From Polytrichum commune (Eukaryota; Streptophyta; Polytrichopsida; Polytrichales; Polytrichaceae): 64,000 nt of DNA. The stretch is from assembly GCA_950295325.1 (NCBI GenBank), contig OX485804.1, positions 45,570,001 to 45,634,000 of the forward strand, written 5' to 3'. Each line of letters begins with the position of its first letter. Within the stretch, counting starts at the first letter, position 1. Below the pieces are notes generated by a model. That model had not been told where the DNA came from and did not search any database. It saw only the letters and a list, made by a program, of their open reading frames with translations. Made by a program: the position numbers and the translations under genes. Shown here piece after piece: positions 38,770 through 51,500 of the stretch.

Positions 38770-40563
38770 ATCCATAGGTTCGATTTTTGGCCGTCTGTAC
38801 CTGTTGTAATGAGGTTTTTCTTCTGATGAGGCTTCAGGGTTTTGCATTGAGTTGCCTTCTGTGATTAGGTCCACTGAGTAGTTGCATTAACCTGCCGGCG
38901 CTTGCCTTGATGTCTAAAGAGGGTAACCTCATAGTTGCTCACATGCCTCCTTTTTGTGTTTTAGTGTGCTGTTGTTATTTAGGAGTCTTTGACGCTCTGA
39001 TGAACTGTAGGAAATTCCTTCGGCAGAATCTTCTGTCGCATTATGTGAAATAGCTGCGAAGGATATCGTTGCAGCGTTTTTCTTGCATAGCTGGAAGAAA
39101 GAAGTTGTTTCACGATTGTGAATAGGAAGACATTTTTATTCCTTTGGAATGTCCATTGCTCGTTGGCACTACATACGAGAGCTCAGCGATGAACTGTTTT
39201 TGTTTTTGTGTTTCTTCTTGGGAGTGAGAGCTCTCCACGTATTTGTTAGGATCGCAGAAATACAACACTTTTGTAGCCTTTAATTTAATCCCTCAAGCGT
39301 GAAGGGCATTACTTGTAGTTACATGATTGCCGTTCCCAAGTTGGTCGTCGAAATGTTCTCGGCTTTCTTCTCTTCTCTTCCCTTCTTTTCTTTCTTTCTA
39401 CTCGGCCATGTCCTCCGCCACCTTCTCAGGATTGAACCGACGATATAGACATGCAGAGCTCTACGCTGTGGAACCTCTTTGAGTCTCTATAGTGAGCTTC
39501 TAGTGCACGCTAGTTTTTCCTAATTCTGGACATCTTCGCGTAGTTGGCTCATAAAATAGATTCTAAAGTCTGCACAGCGAACGACGATTAGAGGTGGTCT
39601 GATTGGTATGGAATTGTGGTTGCAGATATCCGTGGCCTAAGTTATAAGCCACAAATTTTCTTAGAGCAGGTTCCGGTTGTGCATGAGGCAGAGTGTGAGG
39701 TTTTTATGTGGAGGAAGAGAGTGTCGGTGATTTCGTCGAACTTCTTAACGCGTAAGAACAGTTTGTCTGTCTATGTACCAAGTTTACAATACTGATCAAA
39801 TGAGCCGGGTTCGTTTGTGTAGGGTTTCGCACTTACCCAAAGGAGGCTGCTATCGAACTGCTCATGAAATGATTTTAATTCCGCACAGCGCTTTCTGGTC
39901 TGCCGGTTCGTAGAGGAGACCTTGCGGAGCTGAGATTGCAATTATAGGATCTTGCGGCATTCCAATATCGGTTTATTACAGCACTTTGCGACTCTGGCGG
40001 GCGACCCAGCTAATAACTGCTAGACAGATGCTCCTTCGTCAGTTGCATTGACCACATCCTAATTGAGGCTCGAATGCGTTTAAGTCTATCCTGTGTTCTC
40101 ACCAGCCATCCAGTACACCTAATTGGTAAGGTGCCAAATATTGCATGCACATTGGAAAGCACGGGATATCCGGCACTCGGCTGTCAGTTCCGAAATAAAA
40201 GGCAAGGAACCTACGATTTCGCTGGAATATAGTTGCAGGTGATGTTGCAGGGGCATGTCCTAGAGGACATTTTGCGTAGCCAATTCCTCAACAGCCATAT
40301 TTTCTGAACGGTGAAGCGTATATTGAAAGAGGTACAAAGTGGCGAAGGGAACAGGCTTCTGTGCGTGGGCACACACAGAGGAGTGACTGAGAATACTACA
40401 ATTCATTTATTGGGACACGCCTGGACCAGTCTCCTTTACGGTTGTGTATTAAGGTTTTGTAGGGCTACAAGAGGTGCCCTGCGGAAGCAATTATAGAAAC
40501 GCGAAACTCGAATGTGAAGCGGTTGAAGTGCGAAGTGCGCGGTTTTGCTCGTACGGGTGCAGC
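38411..40563 (+). promoter_or_regulatory. GC-richer leader/promoter region upstream of XTH
   Basis: About 2.1 kb without repeat structure or a supportable ORF, less AT-rich and richer in CpG than the flanks. It runs up to the XTH start and probably holds the core promoter and 5' leader. No convincing TATA box or transcription start can be fixed. A compound trinucleotide microsatellite lies at 38716-38769. An upstream reading frame runs in frame into XTH from about 40474 but begins with GTG, so it was not used as the start. Confidence 0.35.
38716..38769. repeat. compound (AGT)n-(GTT)n microsatellite
   Basis: A short AGT/GCAGT stretch passes into about 12 uninterrupted GTT units. It lies upstream of the XTH gene. 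Confidence 0.9.
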
Positions 40564-42729
40564 ATGATATGCAGGATGGGTCTTCAGATGTGCATTTCGC
40601 TCTTCCTGATGATTTCACTATCTTCTCTGGCGTTCGCTATAGTCCCAGAAACCAGTCATCTCGGTAATGTAGACCAACCAACGTTTCTGCGCCACTTCTG
40701 GTCCACATCCGACAAACACCACTATAGATTGTCTGAAGACGGAGAGGTTGCTCAAATCATATTGGACAAACAATCAGGTAATCCGTCGGATGTAGGTGTG
40801 TGGAGAGGGAAATAGAATGGGTAATTGGATAATGTGTATTTCATTACTGTACTCTCTTTGCAAGCTCCCTCAGCTTCCATCCTTTTGTAGTAGTTTAGAC
40901 TTTTGGTTGCCTGGGTGGCCCGCGTATGTTTGTAGTCATAGATATATCCTGCCGTACACCCTCATGCTCCTCTTTTTATTCCACTATGCCAACTATATTG
41001 TTCAGTGCGTCCAAATCTTGCAGTACAAACTACACCTAAATTAAGTCCTAAACTTAGTGTTCGAGGCCTTCGTACTTTAGGTAACATTACAGAGTCTGTG
41101 TGTGGCGAGTTGTCCAGTGGTTACCTTCATGCCAATCACCTGCATCATGTTAGGAGTCTTCCTGTCTCTTGATAAACGTGACAGAGCAGCAATGCACGGT
41201 AGTGCATTACAGGTAGCTGATCTGGATTGCGAACTTGTTCGTAATGTAACGTGTCTTGTCTCAGTCTTGCATGATGACTTACCCCCATGTGAGGCCTCTG
41301 TTTCTCTAGTTCAAACTGGCTATGCGTTATATTCACAAAGTTGTTTTCTACTGCCTTTGATTGTTTTTGCAGCGGCCGGATTTGCTTCCAGAACAAGGTA
41401 TTTGTTTGGGCGTATGAGTATCCAAATGAAGGTTCATGCCGGAGACTCCTCTGGAACAGTCAGCACTTTTTACGTAAGTGCATCCACCTGTTTGTTTCTT
41501 CACTGTGCTGATTATGTAGCACGGATGATTTTGTGGCAACTTAATCTGCAATGGATGTTGAAAACAGGCCAGGGTGCATGTGCTTTCTCTAGAAAGCTGT
41601 TTTTCTACCTTTGTCTATGAGCTAGTCCTTTTTCTGCTGTTACAGTAGCTGTATATTTCTGTCTAGTCTCCAGATTCTGAATTAATATGCTCTTGTTTAA
41701 CCCAAGAAATTTTCTGTAGCATATATCCCAAGTGCGCTTTTGCAAACTCGCTGCAATTTGCATTTGGAGGATTTGGTCACTGATATTCCTCTTCTCATTC
41801 CCGTGCAGACTTCCTCTTTAAGTGGGAAGCACGATGAGCTGGACTTCGAGTTTCTCGGGAACGAAGCCGGCAAGCCCTATGTTCTACAGACCAATGTCTA
41901 TGCTGCAGGTGTTGGAGATCGTGAGCAGCGTATCAGACTTTGGTTTGATCCGACAGAGAATTTTCACACCTATTCTATCCACTGGAACCAGGATATTGTC
42001 GTGTACGTCATTTCTTGGCACACACTTGTTGGTCTTCCTTATGTTTGACTATTTGTATCCCTATTAATACTTCTCTGCACTGTGGGCAAAGTGATTCTCT
42101 GGGGGAGTCTGTATTGTTACTTGTTCAATCGAAGGGTTTAGATTAATTTTAGTACACAGCCCTTTTGTCTGTTGATCAATTTGAAGTTTTCATAGAACCG
42201 CTTTATTCAATTTCGCTAACACTGTTTTGTGCTTGTGGATGCCAGCTTCTTGGTGGACGACACTCCCATCAGAATATACAAGAACTGTGAAGATTTGGGT
42301 GTTCCTTACCCTACGCGACAGCCTATGAGTGTATTTGCAAGCTTGTGGAATGGAGAAGATTGGGCCACTCAAAATGGCGCTATTAAACTGAACTGGACTA
42401 ATTCCCCATTTGTAGCAACGTACAGAGGCTACGAGGTTCAAGGATGTGAGGTTCCGTGGTATAAAGGTGATGCCGAGAAATGTATGAGTCCAGCTGCTGA
42501 AGAAATGTTAAAGAGGGTTACTATCCAGTCTTTAAGTACTCGGCAGGCAGCTCGTTTGCAGTGGGTAACAGAGAATCTTCTAGTATATGATTACTGCAAA
42601 GATATCTATCGTTATCCATCACCACATCCAGAATGTAGCCGAAATTCAGGCTTCCAAGTCATTGGTCCTCTTTGTTTATCTCACCTGGATGGTTTACGAG
42701 TTCTTGGTGCTCCAATAGCTTCTCAATGA
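40564..42729 (+). CDS. XTH: xyloglucan endotransglucosylase/hydrolase (GH16 XTH), 4 exons
   Basis: Secreted apoplastic enzyme of family GH16 that cuts xyloglucan and rejoins it to another chain (or to water), loosening and remodelling the wall. I read exons 40564-40777, 41373-41473, 41809-42002 and 42246-42729; every intron is GT-AG, and the phases join to a 330-residue product. The first in-frame ATG is 40564, with a second at 40576. A hydrophobic signal peptide covers about residues 8-25. The catalytic motif [10 protein letters not shown] is at residues 113-122 (nucleophile Glu115, acid/base Glu119). LWFDP, NFHTYSI and the FLVDDTPIR strand follow. The last exon holds the XET_C domain with its conserved cysteines (GCE, KCM, YDYC, HPEC). 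Two features are unusual: the N-glycosylation site that normally follows the active site is missing (NEA), and about 30 residues extend past the usual PEC end. The pattern is nearest to group I/II enzymes. Fold and reaction class are certain; transferase versus hydrolase preference is not. Confidence 0.93.
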
Positions 42730-43530
42730 AAGGTTCAACCATTGACACATATAGAGATTTTTGACATTTCCTTGCTCTGGCTTGAGAAAGTGGCAGATGA
42801 CCCTCAGATAGGCGAAGTGTATAGTATTGGATATTTAAACCTGGATATCATACATAAGAGGGATACTGGTGAATCAGACGAAGATCACATGTGCTGTACT
42901 TGTAGTTGGGGTAGTTTCGTCTCAAAGACAATCAACACCATCTCGAATTAGTGACATCTGCATCTCAGGTACTTTCAAATTCAAATTCTTGTTGTATTTA
43001 TCTTTCCTGCCCAGTGGCTTCAAAGTTTTAGCAGCACTGGCAACGTGATGTCATTAAACTAGAAACGGAGTTGTACCAATGACTGGACATCGAAATTGGA
43101 CTAATGGCAGTTTTCTGTGAGCTCTTCTTGCTACTAAAGAACTGATTCACTTCTCTCATCACCTTTCAGGAGACTATGTGTCAAAAACTCTAATACTAAC
43201 TGTATTCTTCGTTGTTTTTGCAGATCAACTATAGGGACGCTGGCTACACAGTCAAAATTCACCCTTTTAAATCCTCAAACAGCAAGAACTCAATTTTGAG
43301 ATCTGGTGATTGGCATCAAGTCCTTAGGGATCTAACACATTCTTTATCTACAAATTCTAGTGTCTAGGCTATGTACAATAGAGTTAGTTCATTTTTGAAG
43401 TAGGCAAAATATTTTTGTAAGTACAGAATTGCGGCTCCAATACTCTGAGGTTAACATGGCTGTACTTGGGTTTGAAATGCAAACCTATCTTTACGCGAGT
43501 GCAATAAATTCCTGAATCATTTCAGTGTTT
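42730..43530 (+). other. probable 3' UTR of the XTH gene with an intron and poly(A) signal
   Basis: No further XTH-like coding follows the stop at 42727-42729. A GT donor at 42969 (after CATCTCAG) and a pyrimidine-rich acceptor ending TTTTTGCAG at 43223 could define a 3' UTR intron. A canonical AATAAA lies at 43503-43508. The transcript probably ends shortly after it. Confidence 0.45.
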
Positions 43531-44152
43531 CTCAGAAACTGCTTGATGGTCATACTGTATTTTAACATTTACGAATTCAATCCTTCACTTGTCAGAAGGT
43601 AGGCATAAATATCAAGCCAATTCTAGACCTCCTTGCTATCATAAATGAATCAAGGGCAATTCTGGTTAAGGTTTGTAACCTTGAAATTTGAGAGATATTG
43701 GGGTCTGTTTGGAGTGGTCCCATCCACCATCTAATAAGTTTTGATTCTGTTGTACAAAGGCAAGATTACTTGCAATATTTTTTCCAACCTGTTGAATCAC
43801 ATGTTGGAATGAACATGTTGGTTTGACATTTGTTCATTCTAAGGCTCCAATATTCATTGTTCAACAATTTTGTTTTGCTCCAAATCTGATAGGTTTTCCT
43901 TGTCACTGTATATTCCACATTATGGCCAAGGAACCTATGTGTACATTTCCATCGATCTCACAGATCTCTTGTCAAACTCTCATTGACCTACAGGCCACGC
44001 TCGGCGAGAAACTCTCCCAAGATTTGCTGGATTAATGGGATCATGATGGTTAAGACCTCGAGGAGCAGTTGGAAGTTCTTGATCCACAGAAGTTTTGGCA
44101 GGACGAGAGGCCGTGCGAAAGAAAGGAAGGACAGTGTCGACATGTGTGCCAC

Positions 44153-47100
44153 TCAATGCCTCTTTGGACAGGTCAGATTCAGGCACAATTTGCTCACGGG
44201 ATAGAACTTGCTGAAAGGTTCGTTGCTGTCCTTTGCAAAGTCCCTCCGAAGCTGCTCAAAACAGATTGGACACTTCCCTTTCCTGCAACCAACCAAACCA
44301 CCACCCATGCATGGTACAATCCCGTCTCCTCAGTACTCTCCTAATTATTTTCTCTTCAACATCCAACCAAAAGAGTTCTTCAGGTCCTTCCCTGGTTTGA
44401 TTACAACATGGATCTCTGGGTTTCTGATTCCTGAAAACCAATGGCCTTCGACTGCTGAATTTCAATGCAGGTCTACGTGACTGCTGATGAAACAGACAAC
44501 ACCGTCTCTGTTTTCTGAAACTAGAACAGCTGACTTTGTCAAGTGGTGGCCTACAAAGTGCACTTTTCAGTCCAAAATTATGTCAGTAGAAGTATATGAG
44601 ACTTGGGCAACACATACTGCGTCGGTGGAAGAATCTGCAAATCTACCACAATGTACAGATTTTTTTTCCAGTTTCTTTTCCAGTGATGCAGGGTAATTTC
44701 CATTGATGGAGGATGTGTTGTCCAAATGTCATATGCTTATAGTGAATGGAGCATCTTTAGTTGACGTGGTCAAGTCTCTAGAGGGTGCGATTGGTGACTA
44801 CTTTGACTGCACATCCACACTAGAGCTCGAGTTGAGAGCTTGAGCTTGTAATTTGTGGGAGTTTGATAAGTTTTCATCCAAAGCTCAAACTATTGAGAGC
44901 TTGACCATTAATAAGATAATCAAGGGGGGAATGATACTAAACAAAGGAGAATTCATACAAATCAAAGAATGTTTGATGGTCCATTGGCTTGAAACTCACA
45001 AAATGAGAGCTCAAACTTATTTCTAAGTGACGTTGATGATGCAGCTTAGGATTTCGACCGAAACTTGTTGATTGACAAAGATCGAGAGCTTGGTTCCACA
45101 TGGAATCCGTCAGGGTGCCATCTAAACTCAAGAAGCTTGGTAAAACATTGAATTTGGAAAGTGGACTTGAGTGAACAAGCTATAAGGTAGAGGGTGCTAA
45201 AACCAACACCTATAAACGCCTCCCAATTGTCAACACTCTACAACCTTGAACCGTACCCCAATATGTACTTGTGTTGGTTGTAGGCAATGAAGGTGGGGGT
45301 CCTCATCATATGCGAGGTTGCCATACACGACGGGGCCTGGGCCTATGGATTGGTTTAAGGAGGCTAGTAGTTTTGACTTTGAATATTCATCAAATATTCA
45401 ATTGAGACTAAAAATATTTTTTCTTTCTTGATACCTATGTTTAGCCCAAAGGCTAATATGAACATATATTTCATATATCAACCACATAGCTATGTGTATG
45501 TGCAATAGCTTAAAGTGTTGGTTTAAGCACCCTCTACCTTACCTAAGAAGCTCCTCTCCGCCAACGAGAAGGCTCTTGCTTTGAGCTCTCAACTTCTCTA
45601 GTGTCAAGGGGCCTATGTTATGAACATGGAAGAAGCTCGGGGGGGGGGGGGGGGGTAGTCATTGGTTGGAGTAGCAATATACGTGTGAACAAATGATAGG
45701 GTATTTTAAAAACATGGGGGCAAAAAATTATAAATGGACTTAAGAGTAATATAGGGTATAAAAAATGACACTGGACATCTTTAAAGTACTATAGGGTATG
45801 GAATAATAGGTAATTTGGAATTATAAGTAATGCAAGCCATTTTTCTATTAACCCAAAGTAGAAATTTACATAATGATAGCATGTGAAAAAAAGAAGAGAA
45901 TTGAAAGTAATACCCCCCCTATAAAATAGTGGTTGTTCGCACCTATATCCTTAACTTTTTAACACACTGGCCCTCCCCCCGAGGGAAGAAGTAAAGATAT
46001 TAAATGGTAGATGATATTGCTTACCTTGATTCTAAGGCCTTTTGGTGGACTTTCTCATGAATGTTTTGGAGGCGGATCCGCTCATCTTTGGCTTTGCAAG
46101 ACTCCCATTTGAGCTTATCGTATTCTTCACTCCATGTCTCCATGAGCAGCCGACCCTCAGTCGAACGCTGCCAAAACCCATAGCCACATTATACGTTGTG
46201 TGCACCTATTATGGAAGCTTTGGATTTTAGTGTATGTAGAATTTGCATAACAAATTCAACGTGCATACTAGAATACCCAAATGAGGAGCATGAGAACGGA
46301 GTTTGTTATGTTTGGAGTTCAATTGAATGTCTTTTGGACATTTCTTGAAGTGAAAGTTGTAGATGACCTACAATGGTTTTCTTTCTGATATGTTCATTTC
46401 AAACTTGGATATGTACTTATACGTTAAAATGGCATTAAAGGTCAGTGCTTGGGTTGGGTGCACTCATCTTAGAGTATCCCCACACGTGGTATTACATACA
46501 CCCCTGACATCATGTCACAAACTTGAATGTACAATTCTACAAAGTGGTTGTCCATGTGTTCTCACTATCACTGGATTGAAGGTGCTCTTTGTCCTTCAAC
46601 TCTTCCTCACCTTCAAATAAGTGATATTGATATATATATAGGATAGTCTCAACTCTTCTAAAACATAATCAACTATCAATATAACATAAGTTGTTGACCA
46701 AATAAAAGTGTAGCTTTTTTAGAATCAATATTCAATTGAAAATTCCCCTAAGTAGAGCCTTGTGTAATGAAAGGAACAATACCTTGTCCCATGATAGTGT
46801 TTGGTGTACAACATGTGGTCATGCCCTTAAGCCCTTGTGGTGAAGGACGAGCAGTAGGTGGAGTTTAGGTATAACACCTTGTGAGGACATCTACCACGTC
46901 GTCTATAATGTACATCTTTGGCCGCTCTACTGGTCTCAGGTATGGATGCACCATAATTTCCCCTTCATGACCACTTCATGGAAAGGGAGGAAGACCATGT
47001 TGGGAAAACCATCTATTCGGTATCACACAATCCAATCGGTGGATTCCTCTACTATTTTAAGATTTTGTATGGAATCTAAAAAGTTGACACATCACATGTT

Positions 47101-48497
47101 TGGTTTTCAATATCAGAAAAGGAGTAATAGGAAGAAGGTGAGCAATCACTACCAACATATAAATCCTAGTCTATCGTCTAACATGGTGGTAGATTTGTAG
47201 ATTTTCTAGGGATGTAGAATGAGTTTTCAGTGATGCATGTCAATTGCCAAGAACCCATATGCTTGTAGTTCACTAGGGAGATTAGAAGGTTGATGAAGAT
47301 GGAAATTCAACAAAAACACACACACACACACACACACAAGTGGAGAGGGATAGGGACTTCTCTTCAACTGCTGTCCTGACACTATAAGCATATGAGTCCT
47401 AGGCAATTGACCTACGTCACTAGAAACTCGTCCTATATGATTAAATTGTTTGCAATTCTAGCATAGTGATGGATTTACATTATTCTGTCATCAACATGGA
47501 ACGATTGCGTAGGACTTGTATGCTAGTAGGGTGATACAATGCGCCACACAATTTTTTTGATTCCTTATGGGGTGTTGATAAATTTCCTAAAATTTGAGGT
47601 TGCCATAGCTAGACTTGATAATACAACATGCCACAATACATGGTTCATAACATTATTCAGATTCATAACAATGTTATGTGAGACCGACAATATTCCATAG
47701 AACATTCCCCACATTCATACCAAACAGGGAAATATACAAAAATATTCCATGGAATATTGTTATGGATGTGAATGATGTTCCAAGAAAGCTTAGAAACATT
47801 TGGCCTGACGACTAGTACCTTGTACTTCTTGATGTTTTTATAGTAATTGGTTCTTTTCATTTGCTCGAGGTTGTCCCGACACATGCGCTCATACTCCTTT
47901 TTCTCCTGCTGTTTCATGGTCTGCTGTTCCCAGCGTGTGTTCCTCAAGTTGGCTGCTTCCCTTTGGCAGCCCCACATGCACACTGAAGTTGGTGCCGATT
48001 GCAATTGCCATATTGAAATGCGACCTCAAAGACACACACTATTTGCATCTTGTTTGGGTAGAATACTACACTACAAGCATATGAGTCATGGGTAATTGAT
48101 GAGCCGTGCCACTGAAAAATATATGAAAATCTACACTGATGATAGGTATGCATATTTCGTATGGTGATGCATGAGAATTATGAAGGATTTCATGTGTCGG
48201 TAGTGATTATAATAGTTGGTTGAGTCAACTGTATAACCATTAGTGGAAGCTCTAAATTTGGGTTGACTCACTGAAACTGTGTCCTCACTGCAAGCATATG
48301 AGTCACGGCAATTATCCCGCATTGTCGGTGATAGATTCATATTATTCTTTTTGCGACGCATGACGATTGTCTAGGACTCATATGTTGGTAATGCCTTTTA
48401 ATAAAATTTCTTATGATCACACTGCCTTCAAAAATAAATAGTAAGGGTTATGTGAGTTGCAACGTCTAAGGTAGACATACCCAAAACCAACACAAAA

Positions 48498-48550
<53 letters not shown>

Positions 48551-51500
48551 CTCCCACATGTCTTGGTGCAATTTGGTTGTGCGGAATAAATCAGTCCCGT
48601 CTAGTGACCTTACATGCAGCCCTCGGCCTCAACATTCTACACACAAGAATGCTTTCCACTCAAAGCAATCTACTATACATAACCATTTGGCGCTTGAGGC
48701 GATGTTTTAAGGTTGGGGGAGAGAATGACCTTCCTAGAGCATGACCGTTGATCTTCATTATTATAGGGCCCAAAGGAAAAGTCTCCAAATGGTTATGTCC
48801 AATATAATTGCTTGAGGTTTCCTAGTTCATAATCTAAATCCAACACTATGTACCAACATCATGCATTTGAACTGGAATAGTGTGATGACCCACTATTCCG
48901 GTGTGTTTACCTCCCCCCAACCCTCTAGACTTGGAGATGCCCACTAGAATTATATGTGGTTGTTGAAATGACTTCTTCACATTTTATAGTAAAGTAGAGT
49001 CTTCAAGGCTTGAGGGTGAGTTGTACATCCTTATTGCCAATGGCCATGTGAATGTCACGCCATGGATAAGATTTTCTATCATAATGGATTGTTTGAGAGA
49101 CATAGAAATAGTACTCCCTCCATCCCAAAATGATTGTCCTACCCCCGAAGCTTTACAACAAACATTTTTGGGATAGAAAACTCTGGGGGGTAGGACAATC
49201 ATTTTGGGACGAAGGGAGTATCATGTTACTCGACCACATTTATGTGAAGTTGGGGGTAGGGTAGATGGGTCTTAAATGATTACTTTTCACCAACTAGCCC
49301 CACTTTTTCTAAGATATGAAACATGTGATTAGTACAAGATGGTTAGAAAATTCAAGTCAAGGCCGTAGTCACTTTCCTCATAATTTCCAGAGCTCATATG
49401 AAAATCTTATTCATTAATCAAAGCAAAGGTTGTCATGCTCATTATGTGGTCACATGGATCTTCTCAATTATGTTGACTATTGAGTTTAGAGTGGTTGTCA
49501 TAGTATGAGCACTTAGTCCAATCTTTTTTAAACAATGTATTTTTGGTAACCGCTCTTAGAGCCACCTAACCACACACCACTCAAATATAGGTGTATGGTT
49601 AAGATAGGTAATTGAATTAGGCATGTCTACCTTAATGAGTGAGCAGAACGTAAGACATGGAAATTGACTCCTATAATAACATACACCTCTTCATGTTGGT
49701 GAAAATCTACACTAACCTCATTGAGTTTCACATTGGTTGAGAATTTTAGGTGTACGATAAGGCTCCTTTTTTGGGGGGGGGGAGGGGCATTATGCGAATT
49801 AAGGGCCTGCCTGAGGGTTGGCATGCACATAACATTATTAAGGGCCACTTTATACTTGGGGCCGGATTGAGGGCTGGCTGGAACTCTCAAAATTTGGGCC
49901 AATAGGATCGCTCGATTTCATCAAATCGAGCCCAAGGGCTTTATACATGGGGCCGGCCCGAACACTCACTCATCCCATGTGGCATCCTAGGTGGCACAAT
50001 TTTGGCGCCAAACCATCGGGCCCTAGATGAGAGTTCGGGACGGGCTTTTCCTCGTCCTGAACTCCCATCTAGGGCCCGATTGGGCTCCTCCGTTAGATTG
50101 AGCTCATCTTGTCCGTCAATCACTACCGGGGTAAATTATATTCCTCTCTTCTTCACTCCACTCTTCTAATAACACAACAATTAGCATAAGTATGATTGCA
50201 TTAGACTAATAAGGCAACAATTAGGGCATTAATCACACACTTAAGATAAAAGTGAAACATTCAAGCATTTAATCAAGCATGTAGTATGGCTTAGGCTATA
50301 GGTTAGTCTAGTAACGCATCAATTAGCTAAAATATGATAGCATTAGGCTAATAATACAACGATTAGGGTGCTAATCACACACCTAAGATAAAAATGAAAC
50401 ATTGAAGCATTTAATCAAGCACATGGTATGGCTTAGGCTATGGGTTGGTCTAATAAGGCAACAATTAGTAATGCAACCATTGATAGTATCTTTTGTAACA
50501 TTAGGTAACATTAGGTAACATAATCATTGATAGTATCTTTTGTATATATTTTTGAAATTTTTAGTCATCTTTATTTTTTTAGTAATTGTTTTAGTTCAAT
50601 TTTGTGTCATTCTAGTTAGAAACGGTATGTTTTATGAAAAAAACAAATCATCAAATTTAGTTACCAATTTTAAATATGTCATAGGTACTGTGTATATCTA
50701 CTCATGAAAAAAAATTGATAAAAATTTGACCCATTTTGGTGGTGCAACTTACCAAAAGAAGATTTTTTTTGGTCGCACGTGGTGTTCAACATGACAATGG
50801 AGTGATCTACCCGTGGTAAAACTCAAAAGTAATGCTACCTTTGCTCTTTTAGGAAGGTCATTCTGGGCTTGCTACTTAATGTTATGCAAGGGCTTGTAAA
50901 TTTTTTCGAGTGTTGGGTGTGGGTGAAATGAATGGTTGAGATTTATTACACCAGAATATCCCATTGGAACCCATGGTGGGAAGTTTCAACATCAAGTAAG
51001 TGGGCTTGGCTATTCTTTGTAAACAAACACCTACATTTGAATGGTGCACAATTAGGTGTGGATCTAAAAACAAGTACCAAAATGACACATGTTTAAAAGA
51101 AATTGAACTACATGCTCCAAATTTGTTAACCATTCTCAATCCAATACTCAAAATAATTTGAGGAAAGGGGAGGGGAGGGAGGGGTGGAAAAGAGAAATAT
51201 ACGATCATCTCATAAGAAAGAGCATATCATTCACTTGGCAATTGAATCTAAGACATTCATACAAATTCTCAAATTTATGAGGACAATGGCCACAAACGCG
51301 ATTTGGATTTGCTAGTCATCTTTCACGAATTGTGTGTTTCCATATGTGGTGAGAAGTGGTTTCCAAAGTGTCCATTGAGTGAGGCCCGCTTAATCACCTC
51401 ATCACGTGCCCGTCCTTAACGATGGAAAACTCTGTAAGGTAGAAATACCATAACCCCGTTAACCACCCTCTAGCTGTGCACCAGACCGGCGTCATAATGG

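Noticed and set aside
38596-38874. ORF with a polythreonine run
   Set aside because: It is made by the (GTT)n microsatellite.
40474-40563. N-terminal extension of XTH
   Set aside because: It starts with GTG and would place 30 residues before the signal peptide; the ATG at 40564 or 40576 fits the family.
48984-49202. 72-codon minus-strand ORF
   Set aside because: Largely the Stowaway MITE.
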